DNA of 64,000 nt, from NCBI RefSeq assembly GCF_014851675.1, contig NZ_JACVAE010000002.1:124001-188000 (forward strand). The letters are read 5' to 3'. Each line of letters begins with the position of its first letter. Positions within the stretch are counted from its first letter, which is position 1. The notes under the pieces are model-generated. The model did no database searches. It was not told the origin of the DNA and saw only the letters and a program-made list of their open reading frames with translations. This document shows positions 56,247 through 64,000 of the stretch, piece by piece. The stretch comes from Rhizobium sp. ARZ01. GTDB lineage: Bacteria > Pseudomonadota > Alphaproteobacteria > Rhizobiales > Rhizobiaceae. Position numbers and translations under genes: made by a program.

Positions 56247-57413
56247 TTAGAGCGCAGCAATGTAACGCGACAGGCGCTCCGCCGCCTCGGCCACCTGGCC
56301 GGAATCGCGCAGGAAGCAGGCACGCATGAAGAGCGAGCCGCCCTCGCCGAAGGCAGTCCCCGGTGCGAGGCCGACGCCGGTCTTGTCGACGATGTCGAGG
56401 GCGGCCTTGCGGACGTCGTCCACCCCGTCAATCTTCAGGAATGTGTAAATCGCGCCATCCGGCTTCAGCGTCGCCACGCGATTGGTGGCGATCAGCGCAT
56501 CGCAAAGCAGGTCGCGCGAACGGGTTGCCTTCTCGATGTTGGAACGGACGAGATCGTCTCCATGGTCGAGCGCCGCGATCGCACCCTTCTGCATGAACTG
56601 AGCCACGCCAGAGGTCGAGTACTGCACGAGATTTTCGATCACCTGGCCCATTGCAGGTGGAGCCACGATCCAACCGACGCGCCAGCCGGTCATCGACCAG
56701 TTTTTCGAGAACGAGTTGACGAAGACGATCCGGTCGCCCTCTTCCATCACATCGAGGAACGAAGGTGCCCTGCCGCCTGCATAGTGGTAGAGCGCGTAGA
56801 TCTCGTCGGCCATGATCCAGAGGCCACGTTTTCGCGCAATGGCCAGGATCGCGCGAAGATCGTCATGCGTTGCCGTCCAGCCGGTCGGGTTTGACGGCGA
56901 ATTGATGAACATCGCCTTCGTGCGCGGCGTGATCCCCGCCTCAAGGCGCGCAATATCGAGTTGCCAGCGACCGCCGGTGAAATCGAGAGGAACCGCAAGC
57001 GGGCGAATGCCGGCGATCTCGGCGGCGGCTGCGAAGTTTGGCCAGGAGGGGCTCAGGTAGACCATCTCGTCGCCGGCGGATGCAAGAGCCTGCAGCGCGA
57101 GCTGGATTGCCTGCATACCAGAGCCGACTACGTAGAAATGCTCGGGCGAAAGCGAGCGACCGAAGTGGCGATCGTAGTAGCGCGAGAGCGCCTGGCGCAG
57201 TTCGGGAATTCCCCGTTGCCATGTATAGAAGGTCTCGCCGGCCCTCAGCGCCTCCATAGCGGCGTCGGAGATGAAGGACGGCGTAGAAAGGTCGCCCTCG
57301 CCGACCCAGAGCGGGATGAGTCCTTCCCGGCCCCGCGCGTAATTCACCAGTTCGACGATACCGCTTTCCGGCGCTTGCAGCGCCCGCGGGCTCAGGCTGT
57401 TGATAATATCCAT
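56247..57413 (-). CDS. Pyridoxal-phosphate aminotransferase, class I/II
   Basis: A 388-residue fold-type I aminotransferase. The PLP and substrate motifs are MFINSPSNPTGWT, WIMADEIYALYHY and the PLP Lys in VNSFSKNWSMTGWRVGW. The C-terminal GTAFGEGGSLFMRACF has the substrate Arg. The general pattern fits aspartate/aromatic-type aminotransferases; the substrate cannot be named. It lies 73 bp upstream of galE on the same strand. Confidence 0.85.
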   Translation of the reverse strand: MDIINSLSPRALQAPESGIVELVNYARGREGLIPLWVGEGDLSTPSFISDAAMEALRAGETFYTWQRGIPELRQALSRYYDRHFGRSLSPEHFYVVGSGMQAIQLALQALASAGDEMVYLSPSWPNFAAAAEIAGIRPLAVPLDFTGGRWQLDIARLEAGITPRTKAMFINSPSNPTGWTATHDDLRAILAIARKRGLWIMADEIYALYHYAGGRAPSFLDVMEEGDRIVFVNSFSKNWSMTGWRVGWIVAPPAMGQVIENLVQYSTSGVAQFMQKGAIAALDHGDDLVRSNIEKATRSRDLLCDALIATNRVATLKPDGAIYTFLKIDGVDDVRKAALDIVDKTGVGLAPGTAFGEGGSLFMRACFLRDSGQVAEAAERLSRYIAAL

Positions 57414-57577
57414 CGTGTCTCCACTGCCGGCAGCCGCGGCTTTCGATGCCGGCAGTCCGTTCTGAACAACCTCTAGCGGGTTTCCCTTGCCCGATCACGC
57501 CAGATTATCTGACCGTCCGATCGATTTCGGTGATGAAAGCGATAGCCCCCACAAGCGCGGCAGGGGCTGCTGAAGGA

Positions 57578-58009
57578 TCAGACCGAGGAGCGTGTCTTAA
57601 GGAGATCGCGGATTTCCGTCAGCAACTGCACGTCTTCCGGCGGCGGCGCCGCTGCTGCGGCCTCCTGCTTCTCCATGCTGGTGCGCACACGGTTCACACC
57701 CCTGATCATCAGGAAGATGATCCACGCGAGGATCAGGAAGTTGATCAGGACGGTGATGAAGTTGCCATAGGCGAAGACCGCACCCTGCTCACGCGCGGCC
57801 GCAAGGGTGCTGGCTGTGACATTCGAGGAGAGCGGCAGGAAGTAGTTGGAGAAGTCGAAGCCGCCGCCGGTCAGGGCTCCCACGATGGGCATGACCAGGT
57901 CGTTGACGACCGAATCGACAATCTTACTGAAGGCCGCGCCGATGATCACGCCGACGGCGAGATCCATCACGTTGCCGCGGGCGATGAACGCCTTGAATTC
58001 GTTGAGCAT
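57578..58009 (-). CDS. mscL: MscL, large-conductance mechanosensitive channel
   Basis: A 143-residue inner-membrane channel that releases solutes under osmotic downshock. Family features: N-terminal [31 protein letters not shown] (TM1), a periplasmic loop and TM2 ([19 protein letters not shown]), and the cytoplasmic helix ([13 protein letters not shown]...[12 protein letters not shown]). Length matches MscL. Confidence 0.95.
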   Translation of the reverse strand: MLNEFKAFIARGNVMDLAVGVIIGAAFSKIVDSVVNDLVMPIVGALTGGGFDFSNYFLPLSSNVTASTLAAAREQGAVFAYGNFITVLINFLILAWIIFLMIRGVNRVRTSMEKQEAAAAAPPPEDVQLLTEIRDLLKTRSSV

Positions 58010-58209
58010 GCGCTTCTCCTATTGCTTTCCGTCAACCCAAACCTAGTGCAGTTTTGTGGCGCATGGAACCACTTTCACGCGCCACTCCCCATCCCGCAAC
58101 CGCCCGGCCGCTCATCGGACTTAAGACTAAGCCGCATTCGATTTTCTTCGTTGTTTGAATGGCCTATGGTGACGGGAGTGGGGCATCGGCCCGTCGATCA
58201 GGAGAATGC

Positions 58210-61200
58210 ATGCTGCCGGGCTGGACCATCTTCGCCGCGGCCTTCGCCTATCTGCTGCTGCTCTTCGCGGTAGCCACCTACGGCGACAGGAAGACGCGCC
58301 AACCGGACGCCGCCACGCGCGGTCGGCCACTGGTCTACGCGCTGAGCCTTGCCATCTATTGCACTTCCTGGACCTATTTCGGCGGCGTCGGGCTCGCCAG
58401 CGTCCAGGGGCTCGAGTTCCTCGGTATCTATATCGGCCCGATCCTGATGTTCACGCTCGGCCTGCCGCTCATCCGCCGGATCGTCGGACTAGCAAAGTCC
58501 GAGCGTCTGACCTCGATCGCCGATTTCGTCGGCGCACGCTACGGAAAGAGCCCCGGCGTGGCGGCGATCGTGGCACTCATTGCGCTCATCGGGGCCATCC
58601 CCTACATCGCACTCCAGCTGAAGGCCGTGTCGAGTTCGGTCAAGGTAGTGGTCGATTTCTACGACTACGGTTTTGCGGAATCCCACTCCATCATCGACCT
58701 GCCGCTGATCGTATCGCTGTTTCTTGCCTGCTTCGCCGCGATCTTCGGCACCCGGCACACTGATGCGACGGAACACCAGGACGGCCTGATCCTGGCGATC
58801 TCGATGGAATCGGTCGTCAAGCTTTTCGCCTTCGCCACCGTCGGCATCTATGTCGTCTACTTCATGTTTGACGGGCTGGGTGATCTCTGGCTGCGCGCCG
58901 CCGAAAACGAGCGCGTCATGTCGGCACTAACGTATGAAACGCCGACCGCGCGGTGGCTGCTGTTGATCATCCTGTCGGCCTTCGCGATCGTCATGCTGCC
59001 GCGGCAATTTCATGTGACCGTGGTGGAGAACCGCACCGCCGGGGAACTGCGAACGGCGCGCTACCTGTTTCCGCTCTATCTTCTGGCAATCAATCTCTTC
59101 GTGCTGCCGATTGCAATCGGCGGCGTGCTGACCTTCCAGGGGCTGGGCGACGCCGACCTCTACGTGCTGGCGCTGCCGTTGGCGCAGGGACAGCCTATCC
59201 TGACGCTCGTCTCCTTCATCGGAGGGTTCTCCGCCGCAACCGCAATGGTGATCGTGGAATGCGTAGCGCTCTCGATCATGGTGTCCAACGACATCGTCAT
59301 CCCCGTCGTGCTCCGCCGTAACCTGATCGGAAGGGCCGAGCCACTGGAAGACCTGACGAAGACGCTGTTGCGTGTTCGGCGGCTGGCGATCTTCTTCGTG
59401 CTGCTGCTCGGCTATGCCTACTACCGGTTCTCGACCTCAAGCGCGGGCCTTGCTTCGATCGGCCTCCTGGCATTCGCTGCCGTTGCCCAAGTGGCGCCCG
59501 CCCTCTTCGGCGGCCTTATCTGGCGTCAGGCGAACGCCCGCGGTGCGATCGCCGGCATGATATCCGGCCTGGTGGTCTGGGCCTATCTGCTCTTCCTGCC
59601 GAGCCTCGGCCTGAGCGACAATTCCAACGTTGCTTCGGCAATACTCGGCTTTCTCCTGCCGGGGGTGACCGTCCTTTCCGGCGAACAGGCCGATCCGCTG
59701 GTCGCCGCATCCGTGCTGTCTCTATTGGTCAACATCGGTGCTTTCGTCATCGGCTCACTGTCGCGCAGCACGACCAATATCGAACGCCTGCAGGCCAACA
59801 TCTTCATCCACTCCCGGCCGCAACTCGAGCGCGCCTTCCGTGGCAGCAAGACGAAGGTCACGGTCAGGGACCTGAAGAACACCGTTGCCACTTACCTGGG
59901 TGAGGAACGCACGGAGCGCTCCTTCCATACCTATGAACGACAGGCCGGCCGATGGCTCGAAGACAGCCACCCGGCCGATATCGCGCTCGTCCACTTCTCC
60001 GAACAGGTGCTCGGCAGCGCGATCGGCTCTTCTTCCGCGCGACTTGTCCTATCGCTAACCTTGCAGCGGATCGACGAAACCACGGCCGACACAAGCTGGT
60101 TGCTCGACCAGGCAAGCGAGGCCCTACAGTATAATCAGGGAATGCTGCAAACGGCGCTCGGCCAGATGAACCAGGGGATCGCGGTTTTCGACAGTTCGAA
60201 CAACCTGACTGTGTGGAACCGTCGGTTTCGCGAACTGCTGGACCTGCCCGAACAGGTCGGCCAGGTCGGCTTTGCGCTTACGGATATGGCCGACATCCTC
60301 GTTGCCGAGGGCCATGTCGCCGCTGCTGAAAGGAGGGCCATCCTCGACGGCATCATGACCTTCGACCAGCCGCTTCAGCTGGTTCTCTCCGGCGGTCGCC
60401 GCATCGTCGAAGTCGTTTCCAACGCCATGCCGGACAAGGGTTTCGTCGCAACCTTCACCGACATCACTGAGCGCGTCGAAGCCGACCGCGCACTGAAACT
60501 TGCCAACGAAACGCTGGAACTTCGCGTCGACGAGCGCACAGCCGAACTCACCCGCGTCAACACCGAGCTGGCCGAGGCGCGCGCCTCCGCCGAAGAAGCA
60601 AATCTCGGCAAGACACGGTTTTTCGCTGCTGCCGGACATGACATTCTGCAGCCGCTCAATGCGGCGCGGCTCTATTCTACCTCTCTGGTGGAGAGACTCG
60701 GCGATTCGGAAAACCGGTCGCTGGTCCACAACATCGACTCTTCGTTGGATTCGGTCGAAGCCATCCTCGGCGCCGTGTTGGATATTTCCCGCCTCGATAC
60801 TGGCGCAATGAAGCCGCAGTTGCAGGCCGTGCGCCTCGACGATCTCCTGAAGCGGATCGAAACCGATTTCGCGCCAATGGCGCGGACAAAAGACCTGTCG
60901 CTCAGGGTCGTGACGAGCTCGGTAGCGGTGCGGAGTGATCCGAATCTGCTACGTCGCCTGGTGCAGAACCTCGTCTCCAATGCGATCAAGTACACCAACG
61001 AAGGCAAGGTGCTCGTGGGCGTGCGTCGCCAGGGCGGATACGCGGTCATTCAGGTGCTCGACTCCGGTATCGGAATACCGTCATCGAAATTCAGAACCGT
61101 CTTCAAGGAATTCGCCCGGCTTGACGAAGGGGCCCGTACCGCGCCCGGGCTCGGCCTTGGCCTTTCGATCGTCGACCGGATCTCCCGCGTGCTGGGTCAC

Positions 61201-61710
61201 CCCGTCGACCTGCAGTCGACATTGGGGAAGGGAACAAGCTTCAAGGTCCGAATTCCCATCGACGCCACGGCAGCCGGTCGGAAAGCTCCAACGGCCAGGG
61301 AGAGATTGCCTGCGGGTGAGCCGCTGCACGGTCTGAGGGTGCTGTGTGTCGACAACGAGCCGAAAATCCTCGACGGAATGCGCCTTCTGTTGACCGGCTG
61401 GGGCTGCGAGGTCGTCACAGCGGACTCGCTTGCAGCGATCGATGCGCTTCTGGCCGGCTCCTTCGGCACCCCCCACGCGATCATCGCCGATTACCATCTG
61501 GGCGACGGCACGGGCATTGTGGCGATTGCCCGCGTTCGCGAAGCACGCGGCTCCGATATCCCCGGCCTGCTCGTCACGGCCGATCGCTCTGCCGAAGTAA
61601 GAGCACTCGCGGAAAGCAGCGATATCATGGTCCAGAACAAGCCAGTCCGTCCCGCCTCGATGCGCGCTTGGCTGACGCGGCTCGCCAATCTGAACATGGC
61701 AGCAGAGTAG
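58210..61710 (+). CDS. Transporter-fused hybrid sensor histidine kinase (CbrA-like)
   Basis: A 1166-residue protein. Residues 1-510 form about 13 TM helices of the sodium:solute symporter (PutP/SSSF) fold. A linker (about 535-640) leads to a PAS-like domain (LGQMNQGIAVFDSSNNLTVWN). The HisKA domain has phospho-accepting His810 (GHDILQPLNA). The HATPase has N-box NLVSNAIKYT, DSGIGIP and GLGLGLSIV. A C-terminal receiver carries Asp1094 (IADYHLGDGTG). The architecture resembles Pseudomonas CbrA-type kinases. Start 58210 follows AGGAG. A LuxR-type response regulator is convergent 57 bp after its stop. Confidence 0.92.
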   Translation: MLPGWTIFAAAFAYLLLLFAVATYGDRKTRQPDAATRGRPLVYALSLAIYCTSWTYFGGVGLASVQGLEFLGIYIGPILMFTLGLPLIRRIVGLAKSERLTSIADFVGARYGKSPGVAAIVALIALIGAIPYIALQLKAVSSSVKVVVDFYDYGFAESHSIIDLPLIVSLFLACFAAIFGTRHTDATEHQDGLILAISMESVVKLFAFATVGIYVVYFMFDGLGDLWLRAAENERVMSALTYETPTARWLLLIILSAFAIVMLPRQFHVTVVENRTAGELRTARYLFPLYLLAINLFVLPIAIGGVLTFQGLGDADLYVLALPLAQGQPILTLVSFIGGFSAATAMVIVECVALSIMVSNDIVIPVVLRRNLIGRAEPLEDLTKTLLRVRRLAIFFVLLLGYAYYRFSTSSAGLASIGLLAFAAVAQVAPALFGGLIWRQANARGAIAGMISGLVVWAYLLFLPSLGLSDNSNVASAILGFLLPGVTVLSGEQADPLVAASVLSLLVNIGAFVIGSLSRSTTNIERLQANIFIHSRPQLERAFRGSKTKVTVRDLKNTVATYLGEERTERSFHTYERQAGRWLEDSHPADIALVHFSEQVLGSAIGSSSARLVLSLTLQRIDETTADTSWLLDQASEALQYNQGMLQTALGQMNQGIAVFDSSNNLTVWNRRFRELLDLPEQVGQVGFALTDMADILVAEGHVAAAERRAILDGIMTFDQPLQLVLSGGRRIVEVVSNAMPDKGFVATFTDITERVEADRALKLANETLELRVDERTAELTRVNTELAEARASAEEANLGKTRFFAAAGHDILQPLNAARLYSTSLVERLGDSENRSLVHNIDSSLDSVEAILGAVLDISRLDTGAMKPQLQAVRLDDLLKRIETDFAPMARTKDLSLRVVTSSVAVRSDPNLLRRLVQNLVSNAIKYTNEGKVLVGVRRQGGYAVIQVLDSGIGIPSSKFRTVFKEFARLDEGARTAPGLGLGLSIVDRISRVLGHPVDLQSTLGKGTSFKVRIPIDATAAGRKAPTARERLPAGEPLHGLRVLCVDNEPKILDGMRLLLTGWGCEVVTADSLAAIDALLAGSFGTPHAIIADYHLGDGTGIVAIARVREARGSDIPGLLVTADRSAEVRALAESSDIMVQNKPVRPASMRAWLTRLANLNMAAE

Positions 61711-61767
61711 AGCCGCCAGCGCGAGGCCCCGGCCGCATGCATCTCATGGAGGATTTAGGGAGCGACC

Positions 61768-62421
61768 TCAGGCCGCTGCGGCCGCGGCACCGATCTTGCC
61801 GAGCTGGATCACCGCCTGTGTACGGCTGTCGACATTGAGCTTCAGGAGGATCGCTGAAACATGCGCCTTGATCGTCGCCTCTGAGACACCCAGTTCGTAG
61901 GCGATCTGCTTGTTCAGCAAGCCTTCAGCCAACATCGACAGCACACGCGACTGCTGCGGGGTCAGCGTACGTAATCGGTTTATCAGGTCGCCAACCTCGG
62001 CATCCTGTTCGGCGCCACGCTCATAGCCGTCAGGCGTGTAAATATTGCCTTCAAGGACGGCGGATATTCCTTTGCGTATTTCGTCGATCGACGCGGACTT
62101 GGAGATGAAACCCGAAGCGCCGAGATCGAGCGCGCGACGGATCGTCGTGGCGTCGTCACTCGCCGAAACGATCACGACCGGCAGGCTCGGATACTCGGCG
62201 CGCAGCATGATCAGTCCGGACAGCCCGCTCACTCCGGGCATCGACAGGTCAAGTAACATCAAGTCCGCATTGGGATTCCGTTCGACGGTCGCACGCGCCG
62301 CCTCGAAGTCGCCGGCTTCGACCACTGCAGGCTCTTCCGCCATTCCCAGTAGCGCCTGCTTCAGGGCGCCTCGGAACAACGGATGGTCGTCGGCAATGAT
62401 GATCGTCATTCCTGTCGTCAT
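61768..62421 (-). CDS. LuxR/NarL-type response regulator
   Basis: A 217-residue response regulator. The receiver has Asp11/Asp12 (ADDHPLF), phospho-acceptor Asp58 (LMLLDLSMPG) and Lys in GFISKSAS. The C-terminal GerE HTH is LTPQQSRVLSMLAEGLLNKQIAYELGVSEATIKAHVSAIL. It is convergent with the hybrid kinase gene and is its likely partner. Start could be 62421 (used) or 62409. Confidence 0.92.
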   Translation of the reverse strand: MTTGMTIIIADDHPLFRGALKQALLGMAEEPAVVEAGDFEAARATVERNPNADLMLLDLSMPGVSGLSGLIMLRAEYPSLPVVIVSASDDATTIRRALDLGASGFISKSASIDEIRKGISAVLEGNIYTPDGYERGAEQDAEVGDLINRLRTLTPQQSRVLSMLAEGLLNKQIAYELGVSEATIKAHVSAILLKLNVDSRTQAVIQLGKIGAAAAAA

Positions 62422-62490
62422 GCGGGCTCCCTCCCAAGAGCACAGTCATGATCAGTCCCGCCGGCGCGGCGTCGCGATGAAATCGCGCAC

Positions 62491-62922
62491 TCAAGTCTTC
62501 TCCGGCAACTGGTCTATCTGCGGGTCGGTCTTGTCCTTCCCGCCCTCCAGATTCTTCACGATATCCATGAAGCGCTGCATCATTCTTTCCATGACGCCCA
62601 TGGTCCGGTCAATCTCCTCATCGGTGGGTAGACGCGGTTTGTCGACGGAAAGCGCAGATCGCTGCGCCTTTTCCAGCGCCTCGACGCGCTTCGTCAGCCG
62701 ATCGAGTTCGTTTTCGAACGCAGCGCGTTCATCCGCCGCCATGCGGCAGGCAATCTGGCCGGTTCCTTCCTTGCAGAGCGACATTTCGCCAGTGACCGTA
62801 TCGAGCCGCACGAAGCCGTCGGCCGTCCGCTCCATCTGGTAGCGTCCCTCTCCGTCGGCATATGCTGCCCCCGCCACAAGTAGGGGCAGCGAGAATGCCA
62901 GGCCCGCAATTGTCTTGCGCAT
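62491..62922 (-). CDS. Hypothetical periplasmic protein with a coiled coil
   Basis: A 143-residue exported protein: signal peptide 1-22 (MRKTIAGLAFSLPLLVAGAAYA), then a compact part with Cys50 and Cys59 (SLCKEGTGQIACRM), then a charged coiled coil (ERAAFENELDRLTKRVEALEKAQ) and a Met-rich helix. The start at 62922 is decided by a strong AGGAGGAAG site. The function is unknown; it lies upstream of, and on the same strand as, the response regulator gene. Confidence 0.7.
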   Translation of the reverse strand: MRKTIAGLAFSLPLLVAGAAYADGEGRYQMERTADGFVRLDTVTGEMSLCKEGTGQIACRMAADERAAFENELDRLTKRVEALEKAQRSALSVDKPRLPTDEEIDRTMGVMERMMQRFMDIVKNLEGGKDKTDPQIDQLPEKT

Positions 62923-63040
62923 GCGACTTCCTCCTGAAAAACAGCGCCAGAGACGGAATTGGCCGTGGACAATTCCGCAACGATGCTGCAAGCGCTACAT
63001 CGAAACAATACGCCCGCCCATTCACCTAGAGAAGCGAACC

Positions 63041-63385
63041 ATGTCCGACACGATTTATAAAATTGTTCCGGCAAGTCTGTGGCAGTCCGCAAGGGCAAGC
63101 GGGCGCTTCGAAGGGGCCGCGATTGACCTTGCCGACGGCTACATCCACTTCTCGACGGCTGCACAAGCAACCGAAACGGCGGCAAAGCATTTCGCCGGCC
63201 AGACAGACCTGCTGCTGATCGCAATCGACGGTGCGGCACTGGGGAAAGCTCTGGTCTACGAACCCTCGCGCGGCGGCCAACTCTTCCCCCATCTTTACGG
63301 CGCGCTGCCGTTTGATGCCGTGCTTTGGGAAAAAGCCCTGCCGCTTGGCGACGACGGCCAGCATGTGTTTCCGGAGATGAACTGA
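63041..63385 (+). CDS. DUF952 family protein
   Basis: A 114-residue protein of the DUF952 family, with [34 protein letters not shown] at the N-terminus, [24 protein letters not shown] and the C-terminal [11 protein letters not shown]. It is related to the glutathione S-transferase/ADP-ribosyltransferase-like fold by family description; function unknown. It ends 1 bp before the pyrD start, so the two are probably co-transcribed, as often in rhizobia. Confidence 0.88.
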   Translation: MSDTIYKIVPASLWQSARASGRFEGAAIDLADGYIHFSTAAQATETAAKHFAGQTDLLLIAIDGAALGKALVYEPSRGGQLFPHLYGALPFDAVLWEKALPLGDDGQHVFPEMN

Positions 63386-63386
63386 C

Positions 63387-64000
63387 ATGGCAATCGCCGA
63401 TCTGGCCCGCAAAGGGCTGTTTCTGCTCGATCCGGAAGCTGCGCACGGCCTCTCGATCACCGCGCTGAAGAGTGGTCTGGTTCCAGCCTGCCGTCTCCGC
63501 CCCGATCCGCGGCTGCGTCAGACTCTCGCCGGCCTCGACTTCGCAAATCCGCTCGGCATGGCCGCCGGGTATGACAAGAACGCCGAAGTACCCGAAGCGC
63601 TGATCCGGCTCGGCTTCGGCTTCGCCGAAATCGGCACGGTCACGCCGAAGCCGCAATCCGGCAACCCGAAACCGCGCATCTTCCGACTGACCGCAGATGA
63701 AGCGGTCATCAACCGGCTCGGTTTCAACAACGAAGGCCACGCTGCTGCGCTGCAGCGGCTCGAGGCGTGCTCACGCCAGTCGTTGATCGGAGTGAACATC
63801 GGCGCCAACAAGGACAGTGAAGACCGGATCGCCGACTATGTCGCCGGCATCCGCACCTTCTACGACGTGGCCCGCTACTTCACCGCAAACATTTCGTCAC
63901 CGAACACGCCCGGCTTGCGCGATCTGCAGGCGCGGGACAGCCTCGCGGCCCTTTTGTCGGCCGTGCTTTCCGCACGCGCCGAGCAGGCCATCCGCACCGG
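63387..64000 (+). CDS. pyrD: PyrD, dihydroorotate dehydrogenase (quinone), N-terminal part
   Basis: The gene runs off the right edge; about 204 codons are present. It is class 2 (membrane-bound, quinone-dependent), with the hydrophobic N-terminal helix ([19 protein letters not shown]) that reaches the quinone. FMN-site patterns are [63 protein letters not shown] and [14 protein letters not shown]. It oxidises dihydroorotate to orotate in pyrimidine synthesis. Confidence 0.96.
   Translation, partial: MAIADLARKGLFLLDPEAAHGLSITALKSGLVPACRLRPDPRLRQTLAGLDFANPLGMAAGYDKNAEVPEALIRLGFGFAEIGTVTPKPQSGNPKPRIFRLTADEAVINRLGFNNEGHAAALQRLEACSRQSLIGVNIGANKDSEDRIADYVAGIRTFYDVARYFTANISSPNTPGLRDLQARDSLAALLSAVLSARAEQAIRT

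Overview
The window looks like a stretch of a rhizobial chromosome (alphaproteobacterium, Sinorhizobium/Ensifer-like). Reasons: high GC; a chemotaxis operon in the order icpA-cheS-cheY1-cheA-cheW-cheR-cheB known from Sinorhizobium meliloti; a rhaRSTPQUK/rhaDI rhamnose locus as described in Rhizobium leguminosarum; and a RIME-type rhizobial intergenic element. Species-level placement is inference; no database was consulted.

Layout. 1-6.2 kb (minus strand): chemotaxis operon, entering cheB at the left edge. 6.9-17.8 kb: complete L-rhamnose locus. The minus-strand operon rhaR-rhaS-rhaT-rhaP-rhaQ-rhaU-rhaK (regulator, ABC importer, mutarotase, kinase) is divergent from rhaD-rhaI (aldolase/dehydrogenase fusion, isomerase). 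A perfect 12-bp inverted repeat, arms 67 bp apart, lies between them. 18-25 kb: pncB, a small stress membrane protein, a membrane chemoreceptor with a NIT domain, a secreted lectin-fold protein and a LuxR-type regulator. 25.2-31.8 kb: conserved housekeeping block bounded by tRNA-Thr and tRNA-Phe: murA, DUF2948, hisD, UPF0262, a low-molecular-weight phosphatase homologue, infA, maf, yacG.

31.8-34.0 kb is a decayed segment just after tRNA-Phe: a frameshifted flagellin C-terminus, a truncated secreted haemoglobin gene and unrecognised fragments. 34.0-39.9 kb: a P1-family (DmpA-like) aminopeptidase, a polar amino-acid ABC importer and a D-amino-acid transaminase, divergent from a LysR regulator with a perfect palindrome between them; together they suggest scavenging of D- or unusual amino acids or peptides.

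40.8-50.6 kb holds the most interesting cluster. One arm encodes an AruI-like TPP decarboxylase, an AruH-like aminotransferase, a TetR/BetI-type regulator and a dimethylarginine-hydrolase-like enzyme. The divergent arm encodes an ABC importer with two tandem binding proteins, two permeases and an M20 amidohydrolase. The gene content points to import and breakdown of arginine or modified-arginine (guanidino) compounds; the substrate is not known from the sequence.

50.9-64 kb: two small secreted proteins, a CIO-type cydAB operon with a 37-residue third subunit, chorismate mutase, galE, an aminotransferase, mscL, a CbrA-like transporter-fused hybrid histidine kinase with a convergent LuxR-type response regulator, a small periplasmic protein, DUF952, and the start of pyrD at the right edge.
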